The notes: generated from the sequence alone by a model not told the origin. 59,143 nt of DNA from Clostridia bacterium (GCA_018433015.1 JAHDSB010000117.1:1-59143), one strand, 5' to 3'. Positions 8,295 through 16,624 are shown, counted from the first letter of the stretch. Numbers and translations are program-made.

Positions 8295-8324
8295 AATGTA
8301 TATGTGGGGAAATAAAAAAAATGC
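8295..8324 (-). promoter_or_regulatory. putative sigma-E promoter of spoIIID
   Basis: Minus-strand -35 GCATTTT (8318-8324), 15-base spacer and -10 TATACATT (8295-8302). This is close to the sigma-E pattern GYATATT with CATACANT. Sigma-E control of spoIIID is established in B. subtilis, so the match is plausible but unproven. Confidence 0.5.
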
Positions 8325-8490
8325 AAGGCAACCTTGCTAATATTGCTGGAATATTTGGGTAACTCGTAAAAAACCTGGTAGAACCTGGCTTTTCACTGTA
8401 AATAAAATGAGCATTAAAGCTATTTACCATGACAGCAAAATATCAATATATTGTAAAAACTTTAGTAAGTTTAGTATTATCTGAATATTA

Positions 8491-9135
8491 TCAGTAAAAC
8501 ATTTGGGCAACCATCTTATAATATTTACCTGTTACATTATATTTATCTGTCAAACTGAAAACAACAGGTAGATTGTCCCTATAATTATATACACCATCAC
8601 GTTTGTCTGCAAAAGTAGCTTTTACTAATTCATCACTTATCTTAAAATACTGGTATTCTGTATTATTATATGCAAAATTAAATTGCAGTCGTCGATTTCC
8701 ATGAAACGTTTTAATAAAAATATATGAATTCTTAACATTAACAAATAATAAGGAAGATTGTCCGCCCAATTCTTCTTCGGATACTTCCTTCCCCTTATTG
8801 TAAAATATTTTCTCGACTTTATCGTAACCTCGATATTTAGTCAGCTCTGCTAATGTAATTTGCCCTGTTTTTTTCCACTTTACACTTGAATCATATACGT
8901 AATTTTCAGGTTGGGAATACGTGGGTTTATATGATGATAATTTAATTTTCACCTTATCAAGTACCTGTACTTGCTTCCCATCATTATATGTAATATCGTT
9001 AACAGGGACTGAACCTTCTTTTCGAATATTAGTAGATATGGGTCTAATCCATTCCCCAGTAATTGTATCAACGCCCGCAATACAATATTCACTGTGTTTA
9101 GAACTCTTCGCTAAAACAATGATTTCTTTATACAT
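8491..9135 (-). CDS. putative dual OB-fold domain protein, DUF488-associated
   Basis: A 214-residue soluble protein with no signal peptide or membrane helix. It begins with MYKEIIVLAKSSKHSEYCIAG and has GEWIRPIS soon after. This, with two beta-rich halves (about 1-105 and 110-214), fits the dual OB-containing domain proteins found beside DUF488 genes, which are presumed to bind nucleic acid. I recognise the family only from pattern memory. The start lies 9 bases after the DUF488 stop with GGGGGAG in front, so the three genes form one transcript. Composition is noticeably AT-richer than the sporulation genes either side, consistent with acquisition. Confidence 0.65.
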   Translation of the reverse strand: MYKEIIVLAKSSKHSEYCIAGVDTITGEWIRPISTNIRKEGSVPVNDITYNDGKQVQVLDKVKIKLSSYKPTYSQPENYVYDSSVKWKKTGQITLAELTKYRGYDKVEKIFYNKGKEVSEEELGGQSSLLFVNVKNSYIFIKTFHGNRRLQFNFAYNNTEYQYFKISDELVKATFADKRDGVYNYRDNLPVVFSLTDKYNVTGKYYKMVAQMFY

Positions 9136-9144
9136 CTTCTCCCC

Positions 9145-9591
9145 CTATAAATGAACAATATCTATCTCATTAAATACTTCCCTGAATTCATTGCCTACTA
9201 ACCTTCTGTGGCATTGATCCGCCTTTGGCTCACTACAAAGAAGACAAATTCTTTTATCTACTGAATAATTGGATTGAATATATTCCCGAATATTTCTTTC
9301 AGCCATTGTTTGACTAAATTCTTCTACATATTGGCTCCATGTAATTTCTTTCCTCTTATATTTTTTTAATGTTACCTCAGCTGGTGAAAATTCAAGGTCG
9401 TGAATATAGTCTATATTACAGATTTCATACAAAAAATATTTTATGTCAGGGTACTTAGCAAAACCTGCTAATTGAGATGTGTTATTCAAGCGGATATCCA
9501 CTACAACTTTTATATTGTTATCATTTAATAGTCTAAAAAAAACTTGGGCTGTTTTTTTGGTGAATCCAATTGTGTATATTTCTCTCTTCAT
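9145..9591 (-). CDS. DUF488 family protein (second copy)
   Basis: A 148-residue protein of the DUF488 family. Family marks are IYTIGF at residues 5-10, VVDIR at 30-34, and the cysteine motif LLCSEPKADQCHRR with Cys119, Glu121, Cys127, His128 and Arg129. The conserved Cys-x-Glu and Cys-His-Arg elements suggest a catalytic or metal site, but no member activity is known to me with certainty. Its ATG overlaps the stop of the upstream DUF488 gene by four bases (ATGA), a sign of translational coupling. Similarity to that neighbour suggests a tandem duplication followed by strong divergence, perhaps forming a heterodimer. Confidence 0.8.
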   Translation of the reverse strand: MKREIYTIGFTKKTAQVFFRLLNDNNIKVVVDIRLNNTSQLAGFAKYPDIKYFLYEICNIDYIHDLEFSPAEVTLKKYKRKEITWSQYVEEFSQTMAERNIREYIQSNYSVDKRICLLCSEPKADQCHRRLVGNEFREVFNEIDIVHL

Positions 9592-10232
9592 GATATATTC
9601 ACCTTAACATCCTCATAAATCTTGTATCCTATTTCACTATTTCTATATTCATAGCTTTTATTTACCATCTCTTTCCATGATAGATTATCCGAAAATATAG
9701 ATAACTGTTTTCTATTAGGGAAGTAGTGCTCTACTAATCTTTGTTCTACACTTTCTTGTAATTCAATGGCCCCATCTGCCAATATATTTTTTATGTTATA
9801 TCCTAATTGATGAAATTTCCTAGCCACCATTATATTTCTGTGGCATGTACTCGGATCTTTCTCAGCACACATAAAAGCGAAAACATAATTTAAAGCTATC
9901 CCGGCCTCAACTTTCCTTACACCATCTAAAAACTGCTTAGACTTTGTATATTCACCGAAGTCTAGGTATCCCTTTTTATAATACTTTTTATCTTCTTGTC
10001 TTGCACCAAATTCTTCTTTGTAGTTTCTGTATATTATTCCATGTGATCTCAAAATTTTCTCCAAATTAATTTGATTATAATCCTCATAAAACTTCGAATT
10101 CGGATTACTTCTTACATCAATTAGACTGGTGATTCGATATTTTTTTAGTACCTTAATAAACTGATCAATTTTGAAACATGAGTATCCAATAGTATATATA
10201 TCTTTCAGTGACACATCATTAATACTTTTCAT
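9588..10232 (-). CDS. DUF488 family protein (first copy)
   Basis: First gene of the three-gene cassette, 214 residues from the ATG at 10232, which follows GGTGGTGAT; an in-frame start at 10271 is less likely. DUF488 motifs are IYTIGY (12-17), LIDVRSNP (37-44) and MCAEKDPSTCHR with Cys122, Cys130, His131 and Arg132. It is longer than the second copy at the C-terminus, with an extra charged helical tail of about 55 residues ending in KSYEYRNSEIGYKIYEDV. No clear sigma-A promoter was found upstream; the region to 10300 is very AT-rich. The reaction is unknown. The gene lies between spoIIQ and spoIIID, where B. subtilis-like order has no such gene. Confidence 0.82.
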   Translation of the reverse strand: MKSINDVSLKDIYTIGYSCFKIDQFIKVLKKYRITSLIDVRSNPNSKFYEDYNQINLEKILRSHGIIYRNYKEEFGARQEDKKYYKKGYLDFGEYTKSKQFLDGVRKVEAGIALNYVFAFMCAEKDPSTCHRNIMVARKFHQLGYNIKNILADGAIELQESVEQRLVEHYFPNRKQLSIFSDNLSWKEMVNKSYEYRNSEIGYKIYEDVKVNIS

Positions 10233-10452
10233 TATAATCACCACCATTTTTATTATATACCAATATAACATTTATTTACATACTAATAGATTCACATAGC
10301 TAAATTTAACAATATCTTTAGTTTCAAAAATCTATATTAGCTAAAAATCGTCTCCAAGATTAGCGTGGTCCCAAGTTTTTACCATGAAGTGCTAAAAGAA
10401 AAAATATTCCAAAGGGTATATTGATATTCTTAACGAATGTATTTTCCCATAT

Positions 10453-10488
10453 AAAAACCTGCCTTTGTTGCAACATGGGCAGGTTTTT
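10453..10488 (-). terminator. terminator after spoIIQ
   Basis: AAAAACCTGCC (10453-10463) pairs perfectly with GGCAGGTTTTT (10478-10488). It sits 15 bases past the M23 gene stop and also separates that gene from the DUF488 cassette. The remainder of 10272-10452 contains no gene that I can support. Confidence 0.88.
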
Positions 10489-10503
10489 CACTTTTAGTAA
10501 TAT

Positions 10504-11316
10504 TTACTGTAAATAATCCAAAGGATTTGTTATTTTTCCATCTTTACTTAATGTGAAGTGGAGATGAGGTCCTATCGCTACTTCTCGGGAACCGGGTTGA
10601 CCAATGCGGCCGATCTTCTCTCCCGCCTGTACTTCCTGGCCCTCTTTAAGATAAGACATTTCTAAATGGGCATAGACACTCTGCCATCCCCCGCCATGAT
10701 CAATTACTACTTTTACTGCTTCCTCCTTGGAGGTTTCTACCTTCACAATCTTTCCCGGTAAAGCCGCCTGTACTTCTGTACCCCGCTCTCCTTTAAGATC
10801 TACCCCATCATGATATCTGTAATCCCCGAAGGTCTGCCAATAACAGATCCCTACTGGGCGCAGGACTTCTCCTTTTACAGGCCACACCATTTCCTGCAGC
10901 TTTCCCTGCAGGGAATCAGTCTTTTGTACATCTCCTTGTACCCCTTGCTTCTTAACTGCAAGGACTTCCCCTTCAGCCTCTACTTTTTCTTGTCCCTCAG
11001 AAATCGGGGAAGAATTGCCCTTATCCCCCGTCAGGAACGGCTTCTCTTGATTTACCTCTTCTTTTTCTGTCAGCTGAGGAGGAAGAGGATGCTGTAGATC
11101 TAGCTTTATCAGACTATCCTGTTCTTCTGCCTCCAGGACACTTTCCGCTACACTTTTCTTTTTATTTAACAAACTTTGATCATCAGAGGTAAGACCCCTG
11201 CCGATAAAGGGCAGACAAAAAGCAAAGCTAACAAGTACTACTATGGTATAAAGGCCTAAGCGCTTTAATTCCTTACCTTGTAAATCTAAAATCCGGGATA
11301 TTTTTTCTTTTAGCAT
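10504..11316 (-). CDS. spoIIQ: SpoIIQ-type M23 (LytM) metallopeptidase domain protein
   Basis: Probably the forespore membrane protein SpoIIQ, which binds SpoIIIAH and supports engulfment. It has 270 residues: a cytoplasmic basic segment, one membrane helix at about 20-40, a charged linker, and an M23 domain from about 160. The zinc motifs appear intact: YHDGVDL supplies His-x3-Asp and GPHLHF supplies the His-x-His pair, as in clostridial SpoIIQ; B. subtilis SpoIIQ is degenerate. ATG follows AAAGAGGTG. It lies directly after spoIID, supporting this assignment over a generic wall hydrolase. Confidence 0.8.
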   Translation of the reverse strand: MLKEKISRILDLQGKELKRLGLYTIVVLVSFAFCLPFIGRGLTSDDQSLLNKKKSVAESVLEAEEQDSLIKLDLQHPLPPQLTEKEEVNQEKPFLTGDKGNSSPISEGQEKVEAEGEVLAVKKQGVQGDVQKTDSLQGKLQEMVWPVKGEVLRPVGICYWQTFGDYRYHDGVDLKGERGTEVQAALPGKIVKVETSKEEAVKVVIDHGGGWQSVYAHLEMSYLKEGQEVQAGEKIGRIGQPGSREVAIGPHLHFTLSKDGKITNPLDYLQ

Positions 11317-11402
11317 TTAAATTCACCTCTTTATTAAGTATGTCCATTTTTTTCCTGCTGCAAGCAAGAATTTAAGAACACTAGAGGTGCAAAGAAAAAA
11401 AG

Positions 11403-11447
11403 AAAATCCGAAGCTTAGTAGCACCAGCTGCTAAGCTCCGGATTTTT
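11403..11447 (-). terminator. terminator between spoIID and spoIIQ
   Basis: A long stem pairs AAAATCCG and AGCTTAG with CTAAGCT and CGGATTTT around a short loop. It implies that spoIID and spoIIQ are separate transcripts, as expected if one is read in the mother cell and the other in the forespore. Confidence 0.87.
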
Positions 11448-11531
11448 ATTTACCTTATTTATCATCTAATATTTTTTAGCTGATGTGGTCCATAACTTAC
11501 TTCCCTATAACTACTATTTTTTAACTATTTC

Positions 11532-12557
11532 TTACTTACGTTTTATCCTGGCATATTTAACATCTGTATAATAATGGCTCAATATCTCCTTATAGCTCTT
11601 ACCTTCACCGGCCAGAGCTCCCGCACCGTACTGGCACATACCTACCCCATGACCGTAACCCCTGGTCTTAACAGTGAGCTGATTACCCCTTATCTCCCAC
11701 TGGGCGATAGTTGATTTTAAATCAAGCTTACTTCTTAATTCACTGCCCCGGAGGGTCTCCCCATTAAAGGATAAGGTTTTTATCCGCCCATTGGAGGTTT
11801 TCTCCTGGACTTTTAACACATCCCTGTTAAAAATTCCACCCACAGGCAGCGCCTTATTTCCCCTCCCCAGCAGATTAGGTAAATCCTGCAGATTAAAGAC
11901 CTTCACCTCTTCCTTGTTATGATTAGGATGATTATTACAACTGACACTGCGCAAATAAGGGATCTCCATCTGCCAAACATCCTCAGAGTTAGCTGTACCT
12001 ACGCCCCCACAGGAAGCATGATAGAGGGGATCGATAAGTTTTCCCTCATAAACAATTACAATATCTTTTGTTTCCCGTACGGCTTGAATGATTTTGCTTT
12101 GATACTTTTTAAAATTCCATTTTCCCCAACGCTTTCTCATTTCCTCACTGCTTATCCACGCCTGATTTATAGTGTGATCAGAAGATAAATCCGCCCGGGG
12201 GTCCAACTTTTTTACCCGGGGATCTGGAACCTGCAAACGCTTCACAGCATAAGTACGGGCGGCTACGGCCTGGGCTTTTAGTGCTTCTAAAGGAAAGGAG
12301 GCGGGCATTTCCGCTGCCACTACCCCTACCACATATTCTTCTAAACCCATTTCCCTAACTTGCCCTTCTTCCTTCACATAGAGTTGCACCTTATTCTCAT
12401 CCCCCTCGATTTCTACGCTGCTATCTCCGGGAAAAAACAACAGTACTGCCCCAGGCAGTATTATCAACAGGAGAATCACAGCCAGCACATATTTAAATAG
12501 GGTGCTCCTCATCATCCTTCTTCTCGTTTTCTTCAGCCAGCGGGGCAATTTCATCAT
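11532..12557 (-). CDS. spoIID: stage II sporulation protein D (lytic transglycosylase)
   Basis: SpoIID cleaves peptidoglycan glycan strands during engulfment, working with SpoIIP and SpoIIM. The 341-residue protein has a basic N-terminus, a membrane anchor at about 22-43, and the SpoIID domain. Visible motifs include AAEMPASFPLEALKAQAVAA, with the conserved Glu of the active site, and GYGHGVGMCQYGAGALA near the end. Two adjacent ATG codons follow AAAAAAGG, with poor spacing to either; another ATG pair about 14 codons later also has AGAAGG in front, so the exact start is uncertain. Neighbours murA upstream and spoIIQ downstream match Firmicutes order. Confidence 0.94.
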   Translation of the reverse strand: MMKLPRWLKKTRRRMMRSTLFKYVLAVILLLIILPGAVLLFFPGDSSVEIEGDENKVQLYVKEEGQVREMGLEEYVVGVVAAEMPASFPLEALKAQAVAARTYAVKRLQVPDPRVKKLDPRADLSSDHTINQAWISSEEMRKRWGKWNFKKYQSKIIQAVRETKDIVIVYEGKLIDPLYHASCGGVGTANSEDVWQMEIPYLRSVSCNNHPNHNKEEVKVFNLQDLPNLLGRGNKALPVGGIFNRDVLKVQEKTSNGRIKTLSFNGETLRGSELRSKLDLKSTIAQWEIRGNQLTVKTRGYGHGVGMCQYGAGALAGEGKSYKEILSHYYTDVKYARIKRK

Positions 12558-12626
12558 CCTTTTTTAAGAAAATAACTACCTATAAAATATGCCCGCGCCT
12601 CCAATTTAGAACAGGAAATACTTCTT

Positions 12627-12658
12627 AGAAAAAAAGAAAAGACCGGATTCTTCCGGTC
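12627..12658 (-). terminator. terminator of murA
   Basis: GACCGGA and TCCGGTC (12641-12658) form a compact hairpin that begins inside the last bases of murA and is followed on the minus strand by TTTTCTTTTTTTC. Confidence 0.88.
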
Positions 12659-13907
12659 AGATTCGTCTAATTCTTGCACCTACGCTTTGTAGTTTTTTTA
12701 CAATATTATCATATCCCCTATCGATATGGTAGATATTGCTTATTTCTGTTTCTCCTTCAGCGACTAAACCCGCCAGGATCATAGCTGCACCCGCTCGCAG
12801 ATCAGTAGCCTTGACAGGGGCCCCCATCAAATGAGGAAGACCTTCTACCACGGCACTGCAACCTTCAATCTTAATATCAGCACCCATACGTCTTAGTTCT
12901 TCTGCATGCATAAATCTATTTTCGAAAACAGTCTCCGTAATAATGCTGGTTCCTTGAGCTACTGTAGCTAAAGCCATAAACTGGGCTTGCATATCCGTAG
13001 GAAATCCGGGATAAGGTAAAGTCTTAACATCCACCGCCTTAATATTTTCCCGGCCGGTAACAATCAAACCTGTGGCAGTTTCCTGAATTTCCGCGCCGGC
13101 TTCCCTAAGTTTGGCTATTACAGGTTTTAAATGATCAGAGATGACATTTTCTAAATGTAAGGTACTTTTAGTGATAACGGCAGCCACCATATAACTTCCC
13201 GCTTCTATACGATCGGGAATAATAGTATGGGTTGTGGGGCCTAACTTCTTAACCCCTTCTACCTTAATCACTTTTGTACCTGCACCTCTGACTTTACCAC
13301 CCATATTGTTGATAAAGTTAGCCAGGTCTACGATTTCCGGCTCCTCTGCCGCATTTTCTATAATGGTAGTTCCTTCCGCTAAGACACCTGCCATTAAGAT
13401 GTTTTCCGTAGCTCCTACACTAGGATAATCCAGATAAATCCTGGCTCCCTTCAAACGAGGGGCTTCGGCCATAATATTACCATGTTCCATATTTATGCGG
13501 ACACCCATGGCTTCAAAACCTTTGAGATGCAGATCAATGGGACGTGTTCCGATGGCACAGCCCCCGGGCATAGAGATTTTCGCTTTGCCTAAACGCCCTA
13601 ACAAAGGACCCATTACCAGCACAGAAGCTCTCATCTTTCTCACATAATCATAAGGCGCTTCGCATTTATTAATATCACTGCAGTTGATATTCAAAGTTTG
13701 ATTATCATCCCAGTGTACTTTAGCTCCTAATTCAGCCAATACCTCAGATATGGTTTTTACATCTGCTAAATGGGGTACATCCTGAATCCGGCAATCTCCT
13801 TCTGATAATAAGGAGGCAACAATTGTTGGTAATACAGCATTTTTAGCTCCACTTACAGTTATACTACCGGATAAACGTACTCCACCTTCAACAATTATTT
13901 TTTCCAA
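12657..13907 (-). CDS. murA: UDP-N-acetylglucosamine 1-carboxyvinyltransferase MurA
   Basis: Cytosolic first enzyme of peptidoglycan synthesis, joining phosphoenolpyruvate to UDP-GlcNAc. The 416-residue protein shows SGAKNAVLP near the N-terminus with the substrate-binding Lys-Asn pair, [14 protein letters not shown] at about 115 with the catalytic cysteine that fosfomycin attacks, and [14 protein letters not shown] near the end. The start codon is TTG at 13905-13907 behind AGGAAGATGA. It follows ywmB and precedes spoIID, as in B. subtilis murAA. Confidence 0.96.
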   Translation of the reverse strand: MEKIIVEGGVRLSGSITVSGAKNAVLPTIVASLLSEGDCRIQDVPHLADVKTISEVLAELGAKVHWDDNQTLNINCSDINKCEAPYDYVRKMRASVLVMGPLLGRLGKAKISMPGGCAIGTRPIDLHLKGFEAMGVRINMEHGNIMAEAPRLKGARIYLDYPSVGATENILMAGVLAEGTTIIENAAEEPEIVDLANFINNMGGKVRGAGTKVIKVEGVKKLGPTTHTIIPDRIEAGSYMVAAVITKSTLHLENVISDHLKPVIAKLREAGAEIQETATGLIVTGRENIKAVDVKTLPYPGFPTDMQAQFMALATVAQGTSIITETVFENRFMHAEELRRMGADIKIEGCSAVVEGLPHLMGAPVKATDLRAGAAMILAGLVAEGETEISNIYHIDRGYDNIVKKLQSVGARIRRI

Positions 13908-14119
13908 TCATCTTCCTGACGACAAAACCACTGTTGAAATTTCCTTGGATACGGTTTTGCTTCCAGGTTTACCCCCTCTCTCTTTAATGTTGAGTCACCA
14001 TCCAGACAATAATTCGGGGAAAAGTTGCAATTTCCTTTTTTGATTTGCTCTTCTTTCTGTGGAAATATTTGCTTTATGACAAATTTTTTTGTCAATCGTT
14101 TATTAGTATACCATAATTT

Positions 14120-14935
14120 TTAATAATCCTGATATATAAGTGGAGCACCTACATAAATATTAGTCTCATCTTGACTTTTATCATAATGAAGAGCTACCTG
14201 CAAGTTAATTTTTCTACCTTTAACTTCGGCCCATCTTCCTCCCCGAGGAGTATAAAAAGAAATACTTGTTAAAGTCTCGCCCTGGATACCTTCTACCATT
14301 TTAGCTTGTACGGTGCGGGCAGCCTTTTTGGCCCTACGACTGCAATCAACTTCAGTAATGAATCCCGGAACACTACCACTAAAGGTAACGCCTATATCCG
14401 GTTTCACAGCAAGTTTTTCTAGGAAGGCGGTAAATTGTTGATAAATCTCTCGGGCCTTTTCCGTATTTGTAGTAGTATATAAAAAATTATAATAGCAAAT
14501 AGGTGAAGCAGAACCGCCCCTAGGGGACTGTAGCACCAGATGTAAACGTCCTTGGGGAAAAGTTTCCTGCTGTTTCAGAAGGATAGTGTCCTTATTGTCT
14601 TTAATCTCTACATTCTCTTTATCCAACATAAAGTGGGCCGCTGCCTGATTATAAATATTTTCTAGGTCATTTTTCTTTTCTTCAGTATTAATTTGTCCCC
14701 AGACTTGCACTTTTATTTCCTTAAGAGGGATATTAAGAGCTGTAAAAGCTTTACAGCTAACAGCATAATTATCCTTATATAGTATGGTGGGAGAATATAT
14801 TCCCTTATTAAAACCTACTAGCAATACAGCCCACACCACAATTGCCATACATAATAAAGCAGAGAAAATTTGACTTGTATTAAGTTTTTTAGCAAAGTGA
14901 GAAGTTTTAGCAAAAAAAACCATGGTCCGTTTCAT
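14120..14935 (-). CDS. ywmB: YwmB family TATA-box-binding-fold protein
   Basis: A 271-residue exported or membrane-anchored protein of the YwmB family, whose fold resembles TATA-binding protein but whose role is unknown. It has an N-terminal basic stretch and a membrane segment at about residues 24-43, then a mixed alpha/beta extracellular part with GRLHLVLQSPRGG and a late GETLTSISFYTPRGG pattern. ATG start follows GAGGTAATTTT. Its position directly before murA is conserved in Firmicutes and is the main support for the name. The 212-base gap to murA has a protein-like frame without support (see rejected items). Confidence 0.75.
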   Translation of the reverse strand: MKRTMVFFAKTSHFAKKLNTSQIFSALLCMAIVVWAVLLVGFNKGIYSPTILYKDNYAVSCKAFTALNIPLKEIKVQVWGQINTEEKKNDLENIYNQAAAHFMLDKENVEIKDNKDTILLKQQETFPQGRLHLVLQSPRGGSASPICYYNFLYTTTNTEKAREIYQQFTAFLEKLAVKPDIGVTFSGSVPGFITEVDCSRRAKKAARTVQAKMVEGIQGETLTSISFYTPRGGRWAEVKGRKINLQVALHYDKSQDETNIYVGAPLIYQDY

Positions 14936-15026
14936 AAAATTACCTCTTTTACCTTAAATTCCACGTAACCATAGTATAGCCTGCCACCACTTCTTTTAGT
15001 CTTAACCTATTGAATATATAGAAAAC

Positions 15027-15146
15027 TTAACTTATACCGAGTGTAGCGAAGGTAGAAGTTATAGTTGCACTTACACTCGTTTCCTTTAGAGGCTTAGAAG
15101 TGGTATCTATTATGTTTTCCACCTTATAGAATATATTAACTTTCAT
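15027..15146 (-). CDS. 39-residue peptide, third gene of the XRE-ImmA cassette
   Basis: A short frame that starts at ATG 15146 behind a near-perfect GGGGAGGTT at 7-base spacing, inside the end of the protease gene (11-base overlap), and stops at 15027. The product starts MKVNIFYKVENIID and ends with a Thr/Ser-rich, mildly hydrophobic stretch (SATITSTFATLGIS). The strong ribosome site and overlap make it very likely to be translated and coupled. It has no transmembrane helix and no motif that I know. It could be a protease substrate, a signalling peptide precursor or a small toxin/antitoxin partner; the sequence does not decide. Confidence 0.6.
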   Translation of the reverse strand: MKVNIFYKVENIIDTTSKPLKETSVSATITSTFATLGIS

Positions 15147-16020
15147 TGTCAACCTCCCCATTGAGGAACTCTTCAAATTCGTTATCAGCATTTTCAGCAA
15201 TTTGGAAATCGTATCCAAAGTCATCAGGCTTTTTATTGAAAAGGTACAAAGTATCTACAAATTTATCTTCATCTATTATATTATCTTCAAAGTTTCGAAT
15301 AATTAAATCAAGGTCTTTGGGAGAAATGCCTATATTATTAGTAACTGAATTTAGCTTTAAAAAAACATCTTTGTTTAAGTTCTTACCTATACATCCATAT
15401 TTCCCTTCCATATCACGTTCATCGATGCAATAAAGATGTTCATACTGTTGTTCAGAAATAGAATCTATTTCTTTTAATCTCTTGACTATTGATTTATATG
15501 GTAGCCACCAGTTACAGTGTAACCTAGCAATAAAACGTAGTAGTGTCTTGATTTGTATTTCTTTAAGGGTAGAGGATTTGAACTCGTTAAGAAGGATACT
15601 TTTTAATATATTTTCAGGCAATAAGAATTCTGCAGCGAAGAGATTAGCCTGATTTTCTATTAAATTGTCTGCTTCTTCAGCCGAACGGCTAAGATGGGAG
15701 CAACTTTTAGTATAAAAATGATATAATTCATGGGCTATAGCAAAAATTTGCTTATCAAAATAGTCCGCAGTATTAAGGCCTATGAAAATTAGCTCTTGTC
15801 CACTTTCTTTAGAATACATAAGTGCAGCAGAAAAAGCTGGTTTTTCTTTCTCTGATTTGATTGGATATTCTAACAACCTAATGTTTAATTTTTCAAGAAT
15901 AGTAAAGATACTGCTTGCAATCGGTGTTTCCCCTACGAAGCCTAATGTACGTCTCTCTTCTTCAGCTAATTTACGTATGTTTTCTACTTGTATTTCATTA
16001 AGAACAATTAAATGATTCAT
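15136..16020 (-). CDS. ImmA/IrrE family metallopeptidase
   Basis: Predicted zinc protease of the ImmA/IrrE (COG2856) family, 294 residues. The active-site motif AHELYHFY gives His97-Glu98 and His101, and the following ENQANLFAAEFLLP helix carries the usual third ligand region. Family members typically cut a partner XRE repressor, as ImmA cuts ImmR in ICEBs1. The C-terminal third (about 190-294) is acidic and has no recognised domain. Its ATG overlaps the XRE gene by 23 bases and is preceded by AAGGAGC. No integrase or conjugation gene lies nearby, so this is a stand-alone cassette. Confidence 0.85.
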   Translation of the reverse strand: MNHLIVLNEIQVENIRKLAEEERRTLGFVGETPIASSIFTILEKLNIRLLEYPIKSEKEKPAFSAALMYSKESGQELIFIGLNTADYFDKQIFAIAHELYHFYTKSCSHLSRSAEEADNLIENQANLFAAEFLLPENILKSILLNEFKSSTLKEIQIKTLLRFIARLHCNWWLPYKSIVKRLKEIDSISEQQYEHLYCIDERDMEGKYGCIGKNLNKDVFLKLNSVTNNIGISPKDLDLIIRNFEDNIIDEDKFVDTLYLFNKKPDDFGYDFQIAENADNEFEEFLNGEVDNES

Positions 16021-16363
16021 TTTCAGACTTGCTCCTTAATAATATTTGTTGTCTAAGAGCTAACATCATGGTAAATAGTTTTTCAACGCCTTCTTTCTCA
16101 TATTCGCTTAAGGTTTCACTTCGCAACGCAATAAAAGAGTTATTTTCTTCCTTCTCAATAAACATATCTGTGATTTCAAAGTCTAGTATATTAGCTAATG
16201 ATTCAAATTGAAGAATAGAAGGAATGAAATTTTGACGTTCTATACGACCAATCATTATTCGATTTATTCCAGTAAGCTTGCTAAGGTCTTCCTGTGTTAA
16301 TCCTTTTTCCTCACGTTTTAATTTTACAGTTTTTGCTAACTTTGCTATTGATAATTTTTTCAT
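15998..16363 (-). CDS. XRE-family transcriptional regulator
   Basis: A 121-residue DNA-binding protein. The helix-turn-helix occupies about residues 8-64, with LKREEKGLTQEDLSKLTGINR and IGRIERQNFIPS as the turn and recognition region. The remaining C-terminal part is acidic and helical, and is a likely site for dimerisation or for cleavage by the neighbouring protease. ATG 16363 is chosen over 16399 because GGAAGGGGGA lies between them. It probably represses its own promoter and the divergent AAA gene through the 12-bp repeats at 16417 and 16479. Role as repressor or antitoxin is inferred from its partner. Confidence 0.85.
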   Translation of the reverse strand: MKKLSIAKLAKTVKLKREEKGLTQEDLSKLTGINRIMIGRIERQNFIPSILQFESLANILDFEITDMFIEKEENNSFIALRSETLSEYEKEGVEKLFTMMLALRQQILLRSKSENESFNCS

Positions 16364-16409
16364 GCACTGAATCCCCCTTCCACTACATATTATGCCCATT
16401 CATAATTAT

Positions 16410-16438
16410 ATGATAATATTAATAACATTATAAGTCAA
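16410..16438 (-). promoter_or_regulatory. sigma-A promoter of the XRE-ImmA-peptide cassette
   Basis: Minus-strand -35 TTGACT (16433-16438), 17-base spacer, -10 TATCAT (16410-16415). A 12-bp repeat copy (16417-16428) lies inside the spacer, as expected for an autorepressed promoter. Confidence 0.65.
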
Positions 16439-16490
16439 AATAAAAATATAGTATAAGAAATAATCTTTATTATGAAATTATTAATAACAT
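16417..16490. repeat. 12-bp direct repeat, candidate operator
   Basis: TATTAATAACAT occurs exactly at 16417-16428 and 16479-16490, 62 bases apart. A 10-of-12 copy (TATTAATAATAA) is at 16624-16635, starting at the last base of the -10 of the divergent promoter. Low complexity makes chance matches possible, but the placement on both promoters is suggestive. Confidence 0.45.
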
Positions 16491-16515
16491 ATGTATAGTA
16501 CTTCAAGTTAAATCA

Positions 16516-16568
16516 GAAAAGAAAACAGGACCAATACTAAGTACAAAGTTTAGTGTTGGTCCCGTTTT
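16516..16568. terminator. terminator-like hairpin between divergent promoters
   Basis: GGACCAATACTAA pairs with TTAGTGTTGGTCC around a 9-base loop, with CGTTTTTA on the plus side and GAAAAGAAAACA on the other. It precedes both divergent genes rather than following one, so it may insulate them or mark an old element boundary. Confidence 0.6.
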
Positions 16569-16594
16569 TAGTGTATGTTATTTTGCTAATTATA

Positions 16595-16624
16595 TTGACT
16601 ATTTTTCAGAGATATGAATATACT
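16595..16624 (+). promoter_or_regulatory. sigma-A promoter of the AAA/DUF4143 gene
   Basis: TTGACT (16595-16600), 18-base spacer, TATACT (16619-16624), then about 70 bases of leader to the start at 16695. Confidence 0.65.

Noticed and set aside
8370-8395. Terminator-like sequence with AACCTGG repeated near the dual-OB gene end
   Set aside because: AACCTGG occurs as a direct, not inverted, repeat, so no stable hairpin forms.
13895-14095. 66-residue minus-strand frame between ywmB and murA
   Set aside because: It starts at TTG within a TTGACA-like sequence, has no ribosome site, overlaps the murA start, and shows no domain.
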